Below are positions 22,415 to 33,760 of a stretch of DNA of 64,000 bases, piece by piece. Every line of letters starts with the position of its first letter. The first letter of the stretch is position 1. A model generated the notes under the pieces. That model did not search any database, was not told the DNA's origin, and worked only from the letters and a program-made list of their open reading frames with translations. Position numbers and translations under genes: made by a program. Origin of the DNA: Mytilus californianus (Eukaryota; Mollusca; Bivalvia; Mytilida; Mytilidae); contig NW_026262723.1 of assembly GCF_021869535.1 (NCBI RefSeq), forward strand, positions 87,794,324 to 87,858,323, in the 5' to 3' direction.

Positions 22415-24924
22415 CAAATCTTTGTGATATCTTAAACAAAACAATTTAACTTGGAGCAAAAATTCAGATCCTGCTATGACAAAACACTCAATCTGGCACT
22501 CTGTCATAAAACTTAACCCAGTCAAAGAGTACTAAATGTGTGCTTGAAACACCAAATACAGTGATTTGATTGGTTAATTTGCCCAAGTCCGAGTTCGAAA
22601 ATCTTATTCAAAAGTTCTATATTAGAAAGAAATTTTACCTAAAAAGTAACCTTATCATGAGCAGCATATGAAAAAAACCTGCATGTATATATATTAAGTT
22701 ACGTTTCAGATGATTGTTTTATTCATAGCCAACATACTTATTTGTCGTTTCTAAACTTTTCGCTTTAATGAAGAACAATAAAAGAAGCGCTACGTACGGT
22801 TATCGTAGAAAAATCGAGGAAGAATCACTGAATGGATTAATTTGAACGTCTGTTTCTCAAGTTATTACTGTTGTACTAATGAATACTTTTAAAATGACTA
22901 TAAATTTTTTTTTTAATCTTTTAATCAAACATTTCAGTTGAGAGTCTTTGAGTTACTGACCAAGGGTTGTTACTTTGGTGCAAATTGTACCAATTGATAA
23001 TTTTTTTATTTACAAATACACAATATACACAAATATACAATTCCTTTGTATAATTGATGCTTATTAAGGCAAGAACTACACATAAATTGTGCGATCAGAA
23101 TTCAATAATGTCATATTCTTCGGAATGATAAAATCCGATTGATTTTTTTAACTTACTGCAGTAGACATTTTCCATGCAGGTGACAAAGTTGTTTCAATAG
23201 ATTTGTTCAAAGTAATGGTGGTACTTTCCTCAGAATGTTTATATGTATAAATAGTTCAAAACTAAAATCAAACATTTTTCAGTTCTGGTGAAAAGTTGTT
23301 ACGTTGGTGGAAATACAAAATAAACCAACTAATATGGTTTCTTAGGTATGCCATTTCACCCATTGGAATGCAAGGAATATTTTCCGTCCCCAGTGCTGAT
23401 GATACCCAGGAGCAATCATATTTTAGAAAAAGATTCACAATAGAATACAGACCGTCCTTACGTTTGTCAAATTGTATGGCTGCTACTGGTATGTCTAAGT
23501 CATACAATCTATTCGATTAAAAATATAGCTTAGGTACACCTCTTGTTCAATAATTACAAGAAATAATCCGAGTACAGGGATATATAGATAGAACTCGATT
23601 GCCACTATAAATTTGATTAATTGAAGCCCCATTTTAAGAAGCCGGAACGTTTATGGTCAATCAATTCAAATTATTTCGTTATTTATGCTAATAATGAGTT
23701 GAAACCGGTACCACAACAGGAACCCTTTCGATAAACTCCTGATGGCGACAATAAAACCTCTGAAAATGGCACTTCTTTCATACAACTATAACTCTGTGTG
23801 AGTATGTCTTTCAATAGAGATTAGCTCTTTTAATCAATACGAAGTGATATTTTGTGATTAAACCAACAAAGCAGTAGAACTTTTCGTCAAGATTCCATCA
23901 GACATTTGCAATTTCATAAATGATTTCTTGAAAAATACCATGAGAAATCATATTTCGAAGGTCTAAAAATGACAGTTACGATTGAATTAGATTTTAAAGA
24001 AAATCTAAGCATTCAATTTAGTAACCATTTTATCATTCTGGACGACATGACATCTGTGCACGAACAAAGACACAGTAAATATGACAAAAAAATAATTATT
24101 CAACAAAAAATGTCGTAATTGGTATTATATTTTTTTTATTGCACATTTTTTATAATCCATCATAACAAATTTCATTATCGTTCGACATAGCAATTATGAA
24201 TGTAATCATAACGTTTAATAATCAAAGGTACATTTACATATTTATATTTTACCTAAAACAATAATCACCACCAAGTATGACATAAATAGAATTAGTATTT
24301 TTTCAACCTTCACATTTTTGCAAGTGAACAAAAAGGAAATGAAGTCAGACCAATGAAAATAGACAAAACATGTAAAATCGGAAGTAACACGGAAAAGTCA
24401 AGGTTGTAAGGTTTGGTTTAGAGGTTGATCCTTCTCCCATGTATACTACATAACATCAATCTATTTTACAGCTATTCTGTCAGTTATTAAATTTGATCAT
24501 CTTGCACACCTATTTCATTATCAATAATTTTATAGATACACAGTGTACATGTTTTTTCTGTAGTACATGGTGTTACCAATTTTTTATGCATTGTTGACAA
24601 CGTGTCGTATACACATGTGACAGTTTCAATAAACAACTCGTTGATTCATATACATGAACATCTTTACAGTATATCGACCGTCATGTTTACATGTCTTAAA
24701 AAGTCCGTTCTGTTTTGTTAAATTGTTTACAACTTTTTAACTTTTTTCCCTCAAAATAACACTCTTAAGATCTTCATATACATGTGCATCAATGAAACAT
24801 CCTAGAAAATTACTTTAAATCCTGACAAGCACAATGTAATTGCTATCACAAAGACCAAAAAGTCGATAAGATACAACCATACTTTGCATGATCATTCATA
24901 ACATGTTGATAGGACAAATTGTTT
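22415..24924. other. Intergenic DNA with one compositionally distinct patch
   Basis: At 23268-23520 the DNA is less AT-rich and both strands are open for more than 70 codons. The minus frame (with DIPVAAIQFDKRKDG and ENIPCIPMGEMAY) looks more protein-like than the AT-rich chance frames elsewhere. I do not recognise it and see no splice pair that places it in a gene. The rest shows nothing to annotate. Confidence 0.35.
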
Positions 24925-25475
24925 AGGAGTTACCATTATTTACGACTTAAAGTAGGAACCACAGATCATGAATATATATAGTAAGGCAAATTTCATCGTA
25001 GGCTTCCTAAAGCGGAACCTTAACACCAGTTCCAAGTCCATCAAATTACAGGCATTCAAATATCAGGTCAGACCATCTCTTAAGTATGCCTAATTTTTGT
25101 AGAACCCATACTTACAACACGACAAATACACCATTGAAAGAGTCCGCCAGAGACCAGCAGCTCGTTACATAACTGATCAATACAAAAATACATCAAGTAT
25201 CAGTGATATGAAGAAAAAAATCGTAGGCTTACCATCTTCTACAAGACAGTAGACTAACATGTAGCCATGTCGCATTCAGACAGCTTACACCAAAAATAAA
25301 AAAAAAACAACAGACAAGCCATTCAAACAGTAACAGCTTTCAAATACCATAGTGCAAAACAAGAGTATAGAAAACAATATTTTTGTCCAAGGACCATAAG
25401 GGAATGGAATCTTTTTCCCGACTCTAGCATCAATTCTGACTCTAGACATTTTAAACAAGTTATATCAAAAACAAA
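24925..25475 (+). pseudogene. Decayed non-LTR retrotransposon, C-terminal end of reverse transcriptase ORF
   Basis: Translated pieces match the conserved end of Jockey/CR1-like reverse transcriptase ORFs: GFLKRNLN near 25005, QAFKYQVRPSLKYA near 25050, RVRQRPAARYITDQY near 25145 (the family's 'V.RRAARYV' block), NTSSISDM near 25190 and, in another frame, CPRTIREWNLFP at 25384-25419. In-frame stops occur after LKYA and within a few codons again, and there is at least one net frameshift before the final block. The 5' part of the element is missing. It is a dead 5'-truncated copy, as is usual for LINEs. Confidence 0.8.
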
Positions 25476-26032
25476 ATATCTCCATACACGAATCTGTAAA
25501 CATGTCTGTTTGGCTTACGCTATATCTTGTTGTATGTGTTGTATGTATACCTTCCACTACTTTCCTTCAATCATCTGAAAATCGAAAAACATAACATTTT
25601 TAAAATCAAAGAACTGAAGTACTGAACATCGGATGACTGCAAGTTCTTGCGAATGATCACAAGCACTTGTCTCAGAAAAACAAATCACATCTCTATTCCT
25701 GAAAGTGAGGTTGATGTACAGATATAATTTTTTTTTCTTAGACAAGTTCGTGCGTGGATGATATATAAATGACAGGGAATTCAACCTCACCGTTATAAGT
25801 ATGATATTGAAGTGATACAAATCAGTATACTCTGGTTTGTTGTTATATATTATATTAATATTTGTATATTACAGTTATATGTATATATAATTTTCATCCA
25901 TTTGTATATCATTCTATTCTACTATATTAATAATAGTGCAGTGCAAGTGCATGGTGGACACTCTTCTGTAATAATTCGATTTTTCTAATAGATTGGATTT
26001 GAGTAGGCATTCATATTTTCCCGCCAAACTTT

Positions 26033-26100
26033 CAATCTCCCATGCAGAGTTATCGGTCCTTTATAGAGAGCGAGGACCGATAACTCTGCATGGGAGATTG
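26033..26100. mobile_element. Perfect palindrome, 28-bp arms (fold-back element B)
   Basis: Arms 26033-26060 and 26073-26100 are perfect reverse complements around a 12-nt loop (TTATAGAGAGCG). The ends are CAATCT...AGATTG, flanked by TTT on the left and CAAA on the right, as in the palindrome at 22330-22414. The inner sequences are unrelated. Confidence 0.85.
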
Positions 26101-26526
26101 CAAACGTTCTTGAGATGTTTCTTCCGCATGCGTTAACACACATTTTCTGTACGTGTGCATAGCTATTAAAGATTTTTTACTTATCTATATATTTCTAACG
26201 ACAAAACATTTTCATATTATTAATTTATGTTCTAAAAAAATATTTTTAGGAGTATCCGTTGAAAAAAATGAATTTATAACAAGCGATAAAGAATGTTATT
26301 TTGCACTCGATAATGTCCGCGTATTTTTCATGTTTATAGATCGGTTACAATCCCAACACGATAGTTACGTAATGGAAATCTAGGCGACAGCAATACACCG
26401 GAATGCCCTCACGGTCATCCGATGTAAAAATGGGAATGGTAGGATTTCTCTCTCATATTATTTATCATTGCAAGAAATGCATAAATGAAACGTAAAATTT
26501 TGTTTACACCGTGGTTGGAAAATTTT

Positions 26527-26575
26527 ACTGCACTATATGCGCGTTTCGACAATTTCTGTCTCTTCAGTGATGCTC
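26527..26575 (-). ncRNA. Hammerhead ribozyme motif, catalytic core retained
   Basis: On the minus strand: GAGCATCA (stem I 5' strand), CTGAAGA (core box; the variable seventh position of the numbering is A), GACA-GAAAT-TGTC (a 4-bp stem II), GAAA, then CGCGCAT (minimal stem III), A at the cleavage position, and TAGTGC (stem I 3' strand). All invariant nucleotides are present. Stem III and stem I each hold one mismatch, and A at the cleavage site is permitted but usually slow. About 75 bp 5' of it, AGCTCTTCAA and GATTTTCAAATATTTTG are shared with the copy at 52.7 kb. Confidence 0.6.
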
Positions 26576-27164
26576 GGGGCCAAAATATTTGAAAATCGAA
26601 AACCCAATACAAACATTGAAGAGCTTATGATTTAATCAAAAAGGATCAAAAGGAAAGCCAAACCCAGATAAAGAACCATAGTTATGCACGAGATAGATCC
26701 ACGCGAATCTGGAAGAAAGTTGTAATTATGAGTCATTCGACCAAATGATATAGGCCTAACAATTTATGTCACTATGATACAATAAGATTATAAACCGAAA
26801 ACACCACAAACGTCTGGAAGTCAAAGTTGTTATTATGATCAAGTTTGAATTTTTTCTTTTAGTTTTTCCGCAGCTTTGTTTTGGATCTTCCTCGAGCTTT
26901 TTGAAGTTTTTGTATGGGCATAAACTTTAACGATTCACAAAATCTAGAAAATATGTGAAAATAAATTGAGACTCTGTGAGATTTTGAATATATCATCTAT
27001 TAATGCCTCCAACTGCTCACCTCTGATTTTATTTTTGCATGAAAAGAACACTGCTAAACAGGCAGTAGATGGTTGACTGTTCTTTAATGTTACACATGCT
27101 AAAGCTAACCAAAATAAATATTGGCACAGAAAGGTTTTTGGTTTAAGTTGTTTATAATAACAAC

Positions 27165-27300
27165 ATTGTTTAAAAAAAAGGCAAAAGATACTAAGAGGAC
27201 AGTCAAAACTCATAAGTCAAAGGAAAACTGTCAACGCCATGCCAAATAACAAGACGACAAAAGCCAAAAGTCCACAAAACCCTACTTACACAACTAAACA
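27165..27300. repeat. Dispersed repeat fragment
   Basis: Words such as AGAGGACAGTCAAAACTCAT and CTGTCAACGCCATGCCAAAT belong to a dispersed repeat I associate with bivalve genomes, related to the pieces near 12.0 and 21.8 kb. The long minus-strand frame just to the left (26944-27213) runs through it and is not a gene. Confidence 0.4.
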
Positions 27301-28640
27301 TTGAGTTGTTTAAGTTGTTAATAACAATTGCAACGACAAATGTCTACCCATGTAAATACATTCAAGGGATAAATACGTATGTCTTCAAAAAGAACTTAAT
27401 AGATATGCATCAGATCTGAAAACGCATGACAAAGAAAGATACTTTGGATGAAGATTTTTCCCCAAAACACCACAAGCTGCAAATTATTGTTGGAAAGAAT
27501 AATTGCAATCTGAGCATCATAGTCAATCGACATACTGCGATACAAATGATCAAACGGATCGATGCTGTAGATGAAACTTGAAACCAAATATTTAAAGTAT
27601 CATTTACTATTGCTAAACGCAAAGCAAAAAGGTGCCGAATGGACGCAAAGGAAATACATGTATTCGTCAAACAAGAGGTATGTGATTGCAGAACATCTAA
27701 AATAAATTGCATCACAAGATAAAACATACCTATATAAGAATCTTGAAACCAAATGTCACGAAGTTATCATAAGGAACAATGCGAAAGAAAGATGTGACAG
27801 ACAGAAGTAAACAATACGTATCTAGTTATCATATTTAATTCCCTTCACAGCAATGATATATTATCTTCGAAAAGAATCAATAAAAATTGACCCATTGAGA
27901 TAGAGGATGTTTTGTCAACAACTTTTATAAAATGGTCTGATGCATCTCCAGACCTTTTGCCAAGAAAATGTTTATATTATGAAAACCTGCCAAAACTGTG
28001 CTTCACGCAGATAAAATTCATTCATTAGTTAAACTTGCAAGGTTAAAACGGCTGAATCATTCGTTATTTCGTCTTTAATGTTTTCCTTCCTCTGAAAGTT
28101 CAGATGCCTAATATTTTTTGTCGTTTGGGCATTGTTTCTTTGTGTGTATGTGTGTGGGAGTTTTAATCTAATTTCGACAATAATTGTTTTGGAGACAGAA
28201 TAACATATCAGTGAAGTTTCAGTTTTAAAAAATGAGCTTGCTTACTTCGTATATTCTTCAACATATTAAGAGATATTCATAACATCTGGAAATTTGGAAA
28301 TGGTTGCTTCGCTTGCGGCTGGAATTTATCATGTTATAGAAAATAACTGTAAAAATGAGATGTTTTGAAGCTTTTGATGTCTAAAATCAAGGGATCAAGT
28401 GATAACTGTTGTCCATATCACACCAGGAAACTACCATATAATGACGTATCACAATTATTTCATCTCTGAAATACCCAATCCGAAAACCGTATGTATGAAA
28501 CATACATTTTATTTATGTTATATATATGTAGCCCTCTGAATGATTTTTTTCTTCTTTTTGTCATTAGGTTGCTGTCACATTAGCGTATACCCAACATGTT
28601 CTTTTATTGATAATAATAAAGACAACAGTAGTATACAGGT
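27301..28640. other. Intergenic DNA with no supported gene
   Basis: On the + strand one frame from about 27420 to 27720 is open apart from a single stop (with VGKNNCNLSIIVNRHTAIQM and RKAKRCRMDAKEIHVFVKQE), which might be an old coding fragment, but I recognise no family. The overlapping 105-codon minus frame at 27410-27727 is the better-opened strand yet looks like chance. Confidence 0.3.
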
Positions 28641-28649
28641 GTTCAAAAG

Positions 28650-29020
28650 TCATAAATCGATTGAGAGAAAACAAATCCGGGTTACAAACTAAAACCGAGG
28701 GAAACACATCAACTATAAGAGGAAAACAAAGGAACAACAGGAACACTGAAGTGCAACAAAAACAAACGCCAACACACATAGAAACGAACTATTTGATATC
28801 AACTACCATATTACTGACTTGGTACAGGACATTTTAAGAAAAATTGGTGGGTTGAACCTGGTTTAATGGCTAGCGAAACCTCCCGCTTTATGACAATGTT
28901 AAAAAATATCGCTAAAATGACACTACGTGATAGAAATACAGCACAAATACACGTAAGAACATTCATCACAGAGAAACGCACAAACAAATAATATAATAGT
29001 CGACACATCATGCAAACCGC
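28650..29020. repeat. Dispersed repeat fragment (GACTTGGTACAGGACATTTT type)
   Basis: AACCGAGGGAAACACATCAA, GAAACGAACTA, GACTTGGTACAGGACATTTT, GGTGGGTTGAACCTGGTTT and AAACCTCCCGCTTTATGACA occur in this order. I associate this string with a dispersed bivalve repeat of unknown class, whose other end may be the TACAGAATGTGGCGGGGTTAA piece at 32.5 kb. Several short frames cross it and none is credible. Confidence 0.5.
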
Positions 29021-29339
29021 AGAACAACAACGAACATATTCCATCAACGACAGACACCACAGGATATCGAAAACAGTGAACAACTTGCGTAACTAACATG
29101 CAATCTCGAACTTTATACAATTATTTTCACAATACTCGTCCAAACAATTTTCATGACAAAAGTATTGAAAGGCAATTTGATAATTATTTGGACTACAAAC
29201 GATAAGACATAACACAGTATCCAACCGAAACCATAACAGCAACATCAAAAATAAATACATGAATGTTGGATGTAGAAAATACCGAGACACGCCGTATAGC
29301 AATGCAAATTCACACGCGGTATAACAGTCTGAAAGATAC

Positions 29340-29672
29340 CAGACTTATGATTTAGTACGTCGAGGCGCAATTCGTCTAAATAACACTAATAAATGATGCT
29401 CAAATCAAATCAGTTGTTAAACCAACTCAATTAAGAAGTTGAAAAGGCCATGCTTTAGACATAATATGCAGATTAGATATTAAGAAAATGATCGCATCAA
29501 TGATATTTCATGCCAGAACAGGAGTGTTGACTAGTGGGCTGGTGATGCACTCGGGGACGACTTGCATTCAATATCCTTTGGTGGTTAAATCTCATTAACT
29601 GAGTTACTAGTCTTATAATTTGATTCGCCGACGCGCTTTTCGTGTAAACAAGGCTTACCTGTGTCGTTCGAA
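29340..29672 (-). mobile_element. Retrozyme-like element with two decayed hammerheads in tandem
   Basis: On the minus strand a hammerhead-like end (CACGAAAAGCGCGTC|GGCG, expected cleavage at 29630) is followed 268 bp later by a second (AGACGAATTGCGCCTC|GACG, cleavage position 29362). Between them lie CCCCGAGTGCATCACCAGCC and a GTCAACAC...CATGAAATATCATTGAT string, the body seen in the copies at 31.9 and 34.0 kb. After both ribozymes comes ATCA.A.TTATAAGACTAG or ATCATAAGTCTGG. Both first core boxes have mutated (AGGTAAG, TTTATTA), so neither should cleave. Confidence 0.6.
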
Positions 29673-30359
29673 CCAAAACAGTTGTAAAACCAAATCAATT
29701 AAGAGTTGAAGAGCATTGAAATGACAACCAAAATCTCAAAAACAGTTGTACCAAATCTGATGAAGGCCACCTTCGCCTGTTGGCGGAAAAACCTTAAAAC
29801 ATATATAAAGTTATTTGCATTCAATAAAGGGTATATAGTTCAAATATTTGACATTTCTACGACAAACATTCTAAATCGGACAACCTATATGATTAAACAG
29901 GGCTAACACTACAATTGTCTGCATTTAGTCGATTACAAATTTGTTATCTTCCATCAGTTGTATTTGAATCCATGCTTCTGAGACATCATGACAATATCGA
30001 CGACACTGTTTCCAATACCCTAGTACAATTGGCCAACTAGGCTATACAGACTTTAACTTTCGCGATTCGAGTGATTCCTTTCCTCGTCGGTTTAAATCTT
30101 AGATGATAACAAAACTCATGATGTATGATGGCATGCAGATGGAAATCTTTGCAAATCAACTTGTGTTTGTCAGTCGTAAAGTATGAGCAGTCACATTGAT
30201 ATATTTTTTTTTATTTTATACGTCTAAATATGTGACAATCCTACAACAGACATACTACATCAGATATTTAGGGTTATACAGGGCTTAAATCACAACTTTA
30301 ATACATATACTTGGTCAGAAATTTAGTCTTACAGCAGAAGCAAATTTTTGACAGTCAAC

Positions 30360-30475
30360 TACCAGCAATAACCACTACAGGCTCCTAGATTAGGACAGAC
30401 TTATTAGGTATGTGGCAGGTTATACATGTTTGTGACCTCCCTAACCTGTGACAATGGTTTAGCTGCACAACAAAA
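30360..30475 (+). repeat. Diverged fragment of the GTGGCGGGGTTAA dispersed repeat
   Basis: CAGGCTCCTAGATTAGGACAG, TATGTGGCAGGTTATACATGT, TGTGACCTCCCTAACCTGTGAC and GTTTAGCTGCACAACA align in order with the better preserved piece at 32535-32640. It lies directly left of the tandem-core element at 30515. Confidence 0.45.
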
Positions 30476-30514
30476 AAACAACAAGCATTCTGAGAGTATT
30501 GTATGGCAATACAT

Positions 30515-31052
30515 AGTCCCCTACCGGTTAAAAATTCATTGAATTGGAACAAAATGCTAACTTGATCTATAACTTGCCATGGTGTAAACTATATAACAAA
30601 TATCAAGTCAATATCTCCAAGCATGACGACAAAAAGTGTTGAAAACTGATTATTTAAGTAAATTTTCTAAGTCCAAGGACCATAACTCTGCACAAAATCA
30701 TCAGACCGGAACAAAATTCGAACTTGATCTGTAACTTGTCATGATAAAACTATATTCCAATTATCAAATCAATATCTTCAAGCATGACGAAAAAAAGTGC
30801 GGTAAACTGATTATTTGAGTGAATTTTCTGTCCAAGGACCATAACTCTGCACAAAATCATCAGACCGGAACAAAATTTGAAATTGATCTGTAACTTGTCA
30901 TGATAAAACAATACACCAAATACCAAATCAATATCTTCAAGCATGAAGAAAAAAAGTGTGGAAAACTGATTTGCCGGACTGACGGATGGACAGACAGACG
31001 GACGGACCGAGTGCAAACCTAAAGTCCCCTTCGACTTCGTCAGTAGGGGACT
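30515..31052 (+). mobile_element. Tandem-core element with terminal hairpin (AGTCCCCTAC ends)
   Basis: The left end AGTCCCCTAC (30515-30524) is inverted at the right end as GTAGGGGACT (31043-31052), and the right end also carries GTCCCCT at 31024-31030, so it folds into a hairpin. Inside are about three repeats of roughly 169 bp (ACCATAACTCTGCACAAAAT at 30669 and 30838, a degenerate one before), then a GACGGA-rich stretch (30970-31010). The plan recalls the 'pearl' elements of bivalves. No protein is encoded; the 107-codon minus frame runs over the repeats. Confidence 0.75.
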
Positions 31053-31486
31053 AATAAACCCTGAACTGGACAATACATTAAATGCGAGTATAATAATTCC
31101 ATGGTGAACATTTTAAGTTCTCTTGTAAAACTGAAGACGAGTTATTATCAACGGTACCAATTTAATAATAATACAATAATAGTAGCTAACAACTTTAGAT
31201 TGTGAACTTGCTTTACGCATTTGCATGAAAGTTAGCACTTCGGGTCATGCTACTTCTTCGGATAATGTGTTTGGTGCCGATTTCAATTGATTTTTACATG
31301 CTGTTGACTGCAGCAGGTGATGATACTTGAGTACTCACAAACAAATCTAAAATTGTAATATACTTAATGGACCAGTTTGCAATCATCATCTGGTTGTCAA
31401 GTTATTATAGTTGTTTTCTTAAATTTTTTTCAGTAGACCTTTGGATTGTAACACTTTAAGAGATGATGAAAGATGAAAATTTTGTA

Positions 31487-31526
31487 CGTTCGAAATGCTT
31501 TTCTTGGGTTGCCTTCATCAAGCACG
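31487..31526 (-). ncRNA. Hammerhead-like ribozyme remnant
   Basis: The minus strand reads CGTGCTTGATGA-AGGCAACCCAA-GAAA-AGCATTTCGAACGTAC. The first box is TTGATGA rather than CTGATGA, and the rest follows the subclass seen at 43.0 kb. It faces the + strand copy 250 bp downstream. Confidence 0.4.
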
Positions 31527-31738
31527 ATCAAACAAACTTCAACATTTGAAAACCATGTACAAATACGTCGATACGTCATGATCAGGAGCTATATTACTAA
31601 AATTTATCTAAAAAGAATACCCAAAAGTCATTTGAGGTCAACTTTGCCTTAGGGAGTAGGAACCTCAAGTTTGTTTTAATAATCTCCTAATGCTCTTCAA
31701 CTTCGTACTTTATTTGACCTTTTTAACTTTTTCTATTC

Positions 31739-31786
31739 GAGCGTAACTGATCAGTCTTATGTAGACGAAACGCGCGTCTGGCGTAC
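31739..31786 (+). ncRNA. Hammerhead ribozyme remnant (GCGCGTC subclass)
   Basis: GCGTAA (stem I), CTGATCA (core box with the eighth position G changed to C), GTCT-TATGT-AGAC (stem II, 4 bp), GAAA, CGCGCGTC (minimal stem III and cleavage triplet, C at 31778), TGGCGTAC (stem I 3' strand). The changed G is the general-acid residue in established hammerhead chemistry, so this copy should be inactive. TCCTAATGCTCTTCAACTTCG upstream is shared with the 34.2 kb copy. Confidence 0.6.
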
Positions 31787-31849
31787 AAAATGTTAATCCT
31801 GGTATCTATGACGAGTTTATTCTAAATTTATCATCGGGGAATTAAACAA

Positions 31850-32016
31850 AAAGCATGTTATTAATGATGTCAGTACCGAAGCACTGATTACTGAGCTTCT
31901 GATTCACTCGGGTACTAACAGTCCACCGATAGTGGTATCTACCCAGTGCTAGAAAATGAAATTAAATTTCTTGCGTCAAACGAGCTGTTCTCGATTTACC
32001 GTCATAAGGAACGCTC
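31850..32016 (-). mobile_element. Retrozyme-like fragment with hammerhead remnant
   Basis: On the minus strand GAGCGTTC-CTTATGA-CGGTAAATCGA-GAAC is followed by AGCTCGTTTGACGC. About 60 bases later come CCACTATCGGTGGA, TTAGTACCCGAGTGAATCAG and AGCACTTCGG-like words (AGTGCTTCGGTACTGACATC). This is the same order of ribozyme then body as at 34.0 kb. Several core positions are changed. Confidence 0.5.
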
Positions 32017-32441
32017 AACAAAACATTTGATAGCAATAAATGTAGAAATACGTAGAAAAGTCAGGAGTTATATAACCAATATAAACTAAAAAGAATAAAT
32101 CAAAGTGAACTAAGGTCAACTTTGTCTGAAGAATTTGGAACCTTTGTTTCATAATAATTATTTAATTTATCAGCGGGAAATTTTAGTATCCATTGTCAAA
32201 TATAAAAGAGAGGCGAAAGATAAAACATTTGATTGGTGTTCCTACTGTCTGTTTCACTCAGCTCTTCATAAAATTGCATATCACGGCTTTGTAACGTCAA
32301 ATACGTTGACCTGGCCTTCATAACTTTAACCCGGAAATATCACCGACGTCATAATGAATATACCTACGTTGATAGGTTAACCCGAACTTATCACGCCATC
32401 TACCGGTTTGCTGGTAAAACAAAACAAAACAAATGTGGATA

Positions 32442-33706
32442 GTGTCCACATGTGGACACAGATGATGCCCCCGCTTGCATATCATATAGTTATAAAGGGA
32501 CATAACTGAAGAACAGTAAAATGCTCCTGCCTTAGAATGAAACATACAGAATGTGGCGGGGTTAAAAATGTCAGCGGGCGCTAAACCATCCCCCTAACCT
32601 AGGACAGTGGAGTAACAGTACAACATATGAACAAACGATAACAAATAGTTGAAAATGGCTACCCAAATTTGAACTTGATCTGAGTTTTGTGGTAATAAGC
32701 ATTGTGTGTAAGTCTCATAACATTTGGTTGAGGCTAACTTAAATAGAGAACAGAAACTAAAAATTCAGCAATTTTTCTATTTGTAAACATGCATAACTCT
32801 AGAACGGTTGTGTATAAGTTTTATAACATTTGGTTGAGACAAACTAAAAAATTCAGCAATTTTTATGTTTATAAAGGGACATAACTCAAGAATGGTAAAA
32901 GTGTCGCCACCTAATTTCATACTTAATCTGAATTATGTAGTAATAAGCATTGTGTATAAGTTTCATAACATTTGGTTGAGGCAAACTAAAGCAAGAAAAC
33001 GGAAACAAAAAATTTGTATTTGATCTTAGTTTTGTGGTAATGAATATTGTGTATAGGTTTCGTAATGTTTGGTTGGGGCAAACTTAAGTTACAGAATGGA
33101 AACTAAAAATTTTGCAATCTTTCGATTTATAAAGGGCATAACTCAATAATGGTTAAAGTAACACTACCCAAATTCAACTTGATCTGTGTTTTATTAGTGG
33201 AAGTCAAAATTAAACATTGCATTGTATAAAGCATTGATTGTAGTTGATTCAACTATAATCATGGACAAAGGAAGATAACTCTAATTTTAAAAATTACTTG
33301 ATATTTAGAAGAAAATACAAAATTTTGCAATTATTCCATTTATGAAGGGGCATAACTCTAGAACGGTTAAAGTGACGCCACCAAAATTCAATCTTGATCT
33401 GTGTTTTGTGGTAATAAGCATTGTGTATAAGTTTCATAACATTTGGTTGAGGCAAACTTAAGTTAGAGAACGGAAACTAAAAATTTAGCAATTATTCCAT
33501 TTATAAAGGGGCATAACTCTAGAACGGTTAAAGTGACGCCACCAAAATTCAAACTTGATCTGTGTTTTGTGGTAATAAGCATTGTGTATAAGTTTCATAA
33601 CATTTGGTTGAGGCAAACTCAAGTTAGAGAACGGAAACCAATTTTGGGACGTACGTTCAGACGGACAAGGGTAAAACTTAATGCCCCCATCGCTACGGCG
33701 GGGCAT
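32442..33706 (+). mobile_element. Tandem-core element with terminal hairpin (ATGCCCCCGC ends)
   Basis: The left edge has an 18-bp palindrome GTGTCCACATGTGGACAC (32442-32459) and then ATGCCCCCGC (32465-32474). The right end has ATGCCCC (33681-33687) and GGCGGGGCAT (33697-33706), which fold into a hairpin and invert the left motif with one shifted base. In between are roughly seven copies, some deleted, of a 160-bp unit with CATAACTCTAGAACGG (for example 33351 and 33512). Just before the right hairpin is GGAAACCAATTTTGGGACGT and CAGACGGACAAGGG. A second copy of the family lies at 40571-41122. Confidence 0.8.
32535..32640 (+). repeat. Dispersed repeat piece nested in the tandem-core element
   Basis: ACATACAGAATGTGGCGGGG, AGCGGGCGCTAAACCATCCC and CTAACCTAGGACAGTGGAGT are not part of the 160-bp unit, interrupt its first copies, and match the diverged piece at 30360-30475. 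It is therefore likely to be an insertion. Confidence 0.5.
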
Positions 33707-33760
33707 ATAAAAACACTCGTTTCTGTCATGCAAATACCCAAATACAATTCGATAAATCAA

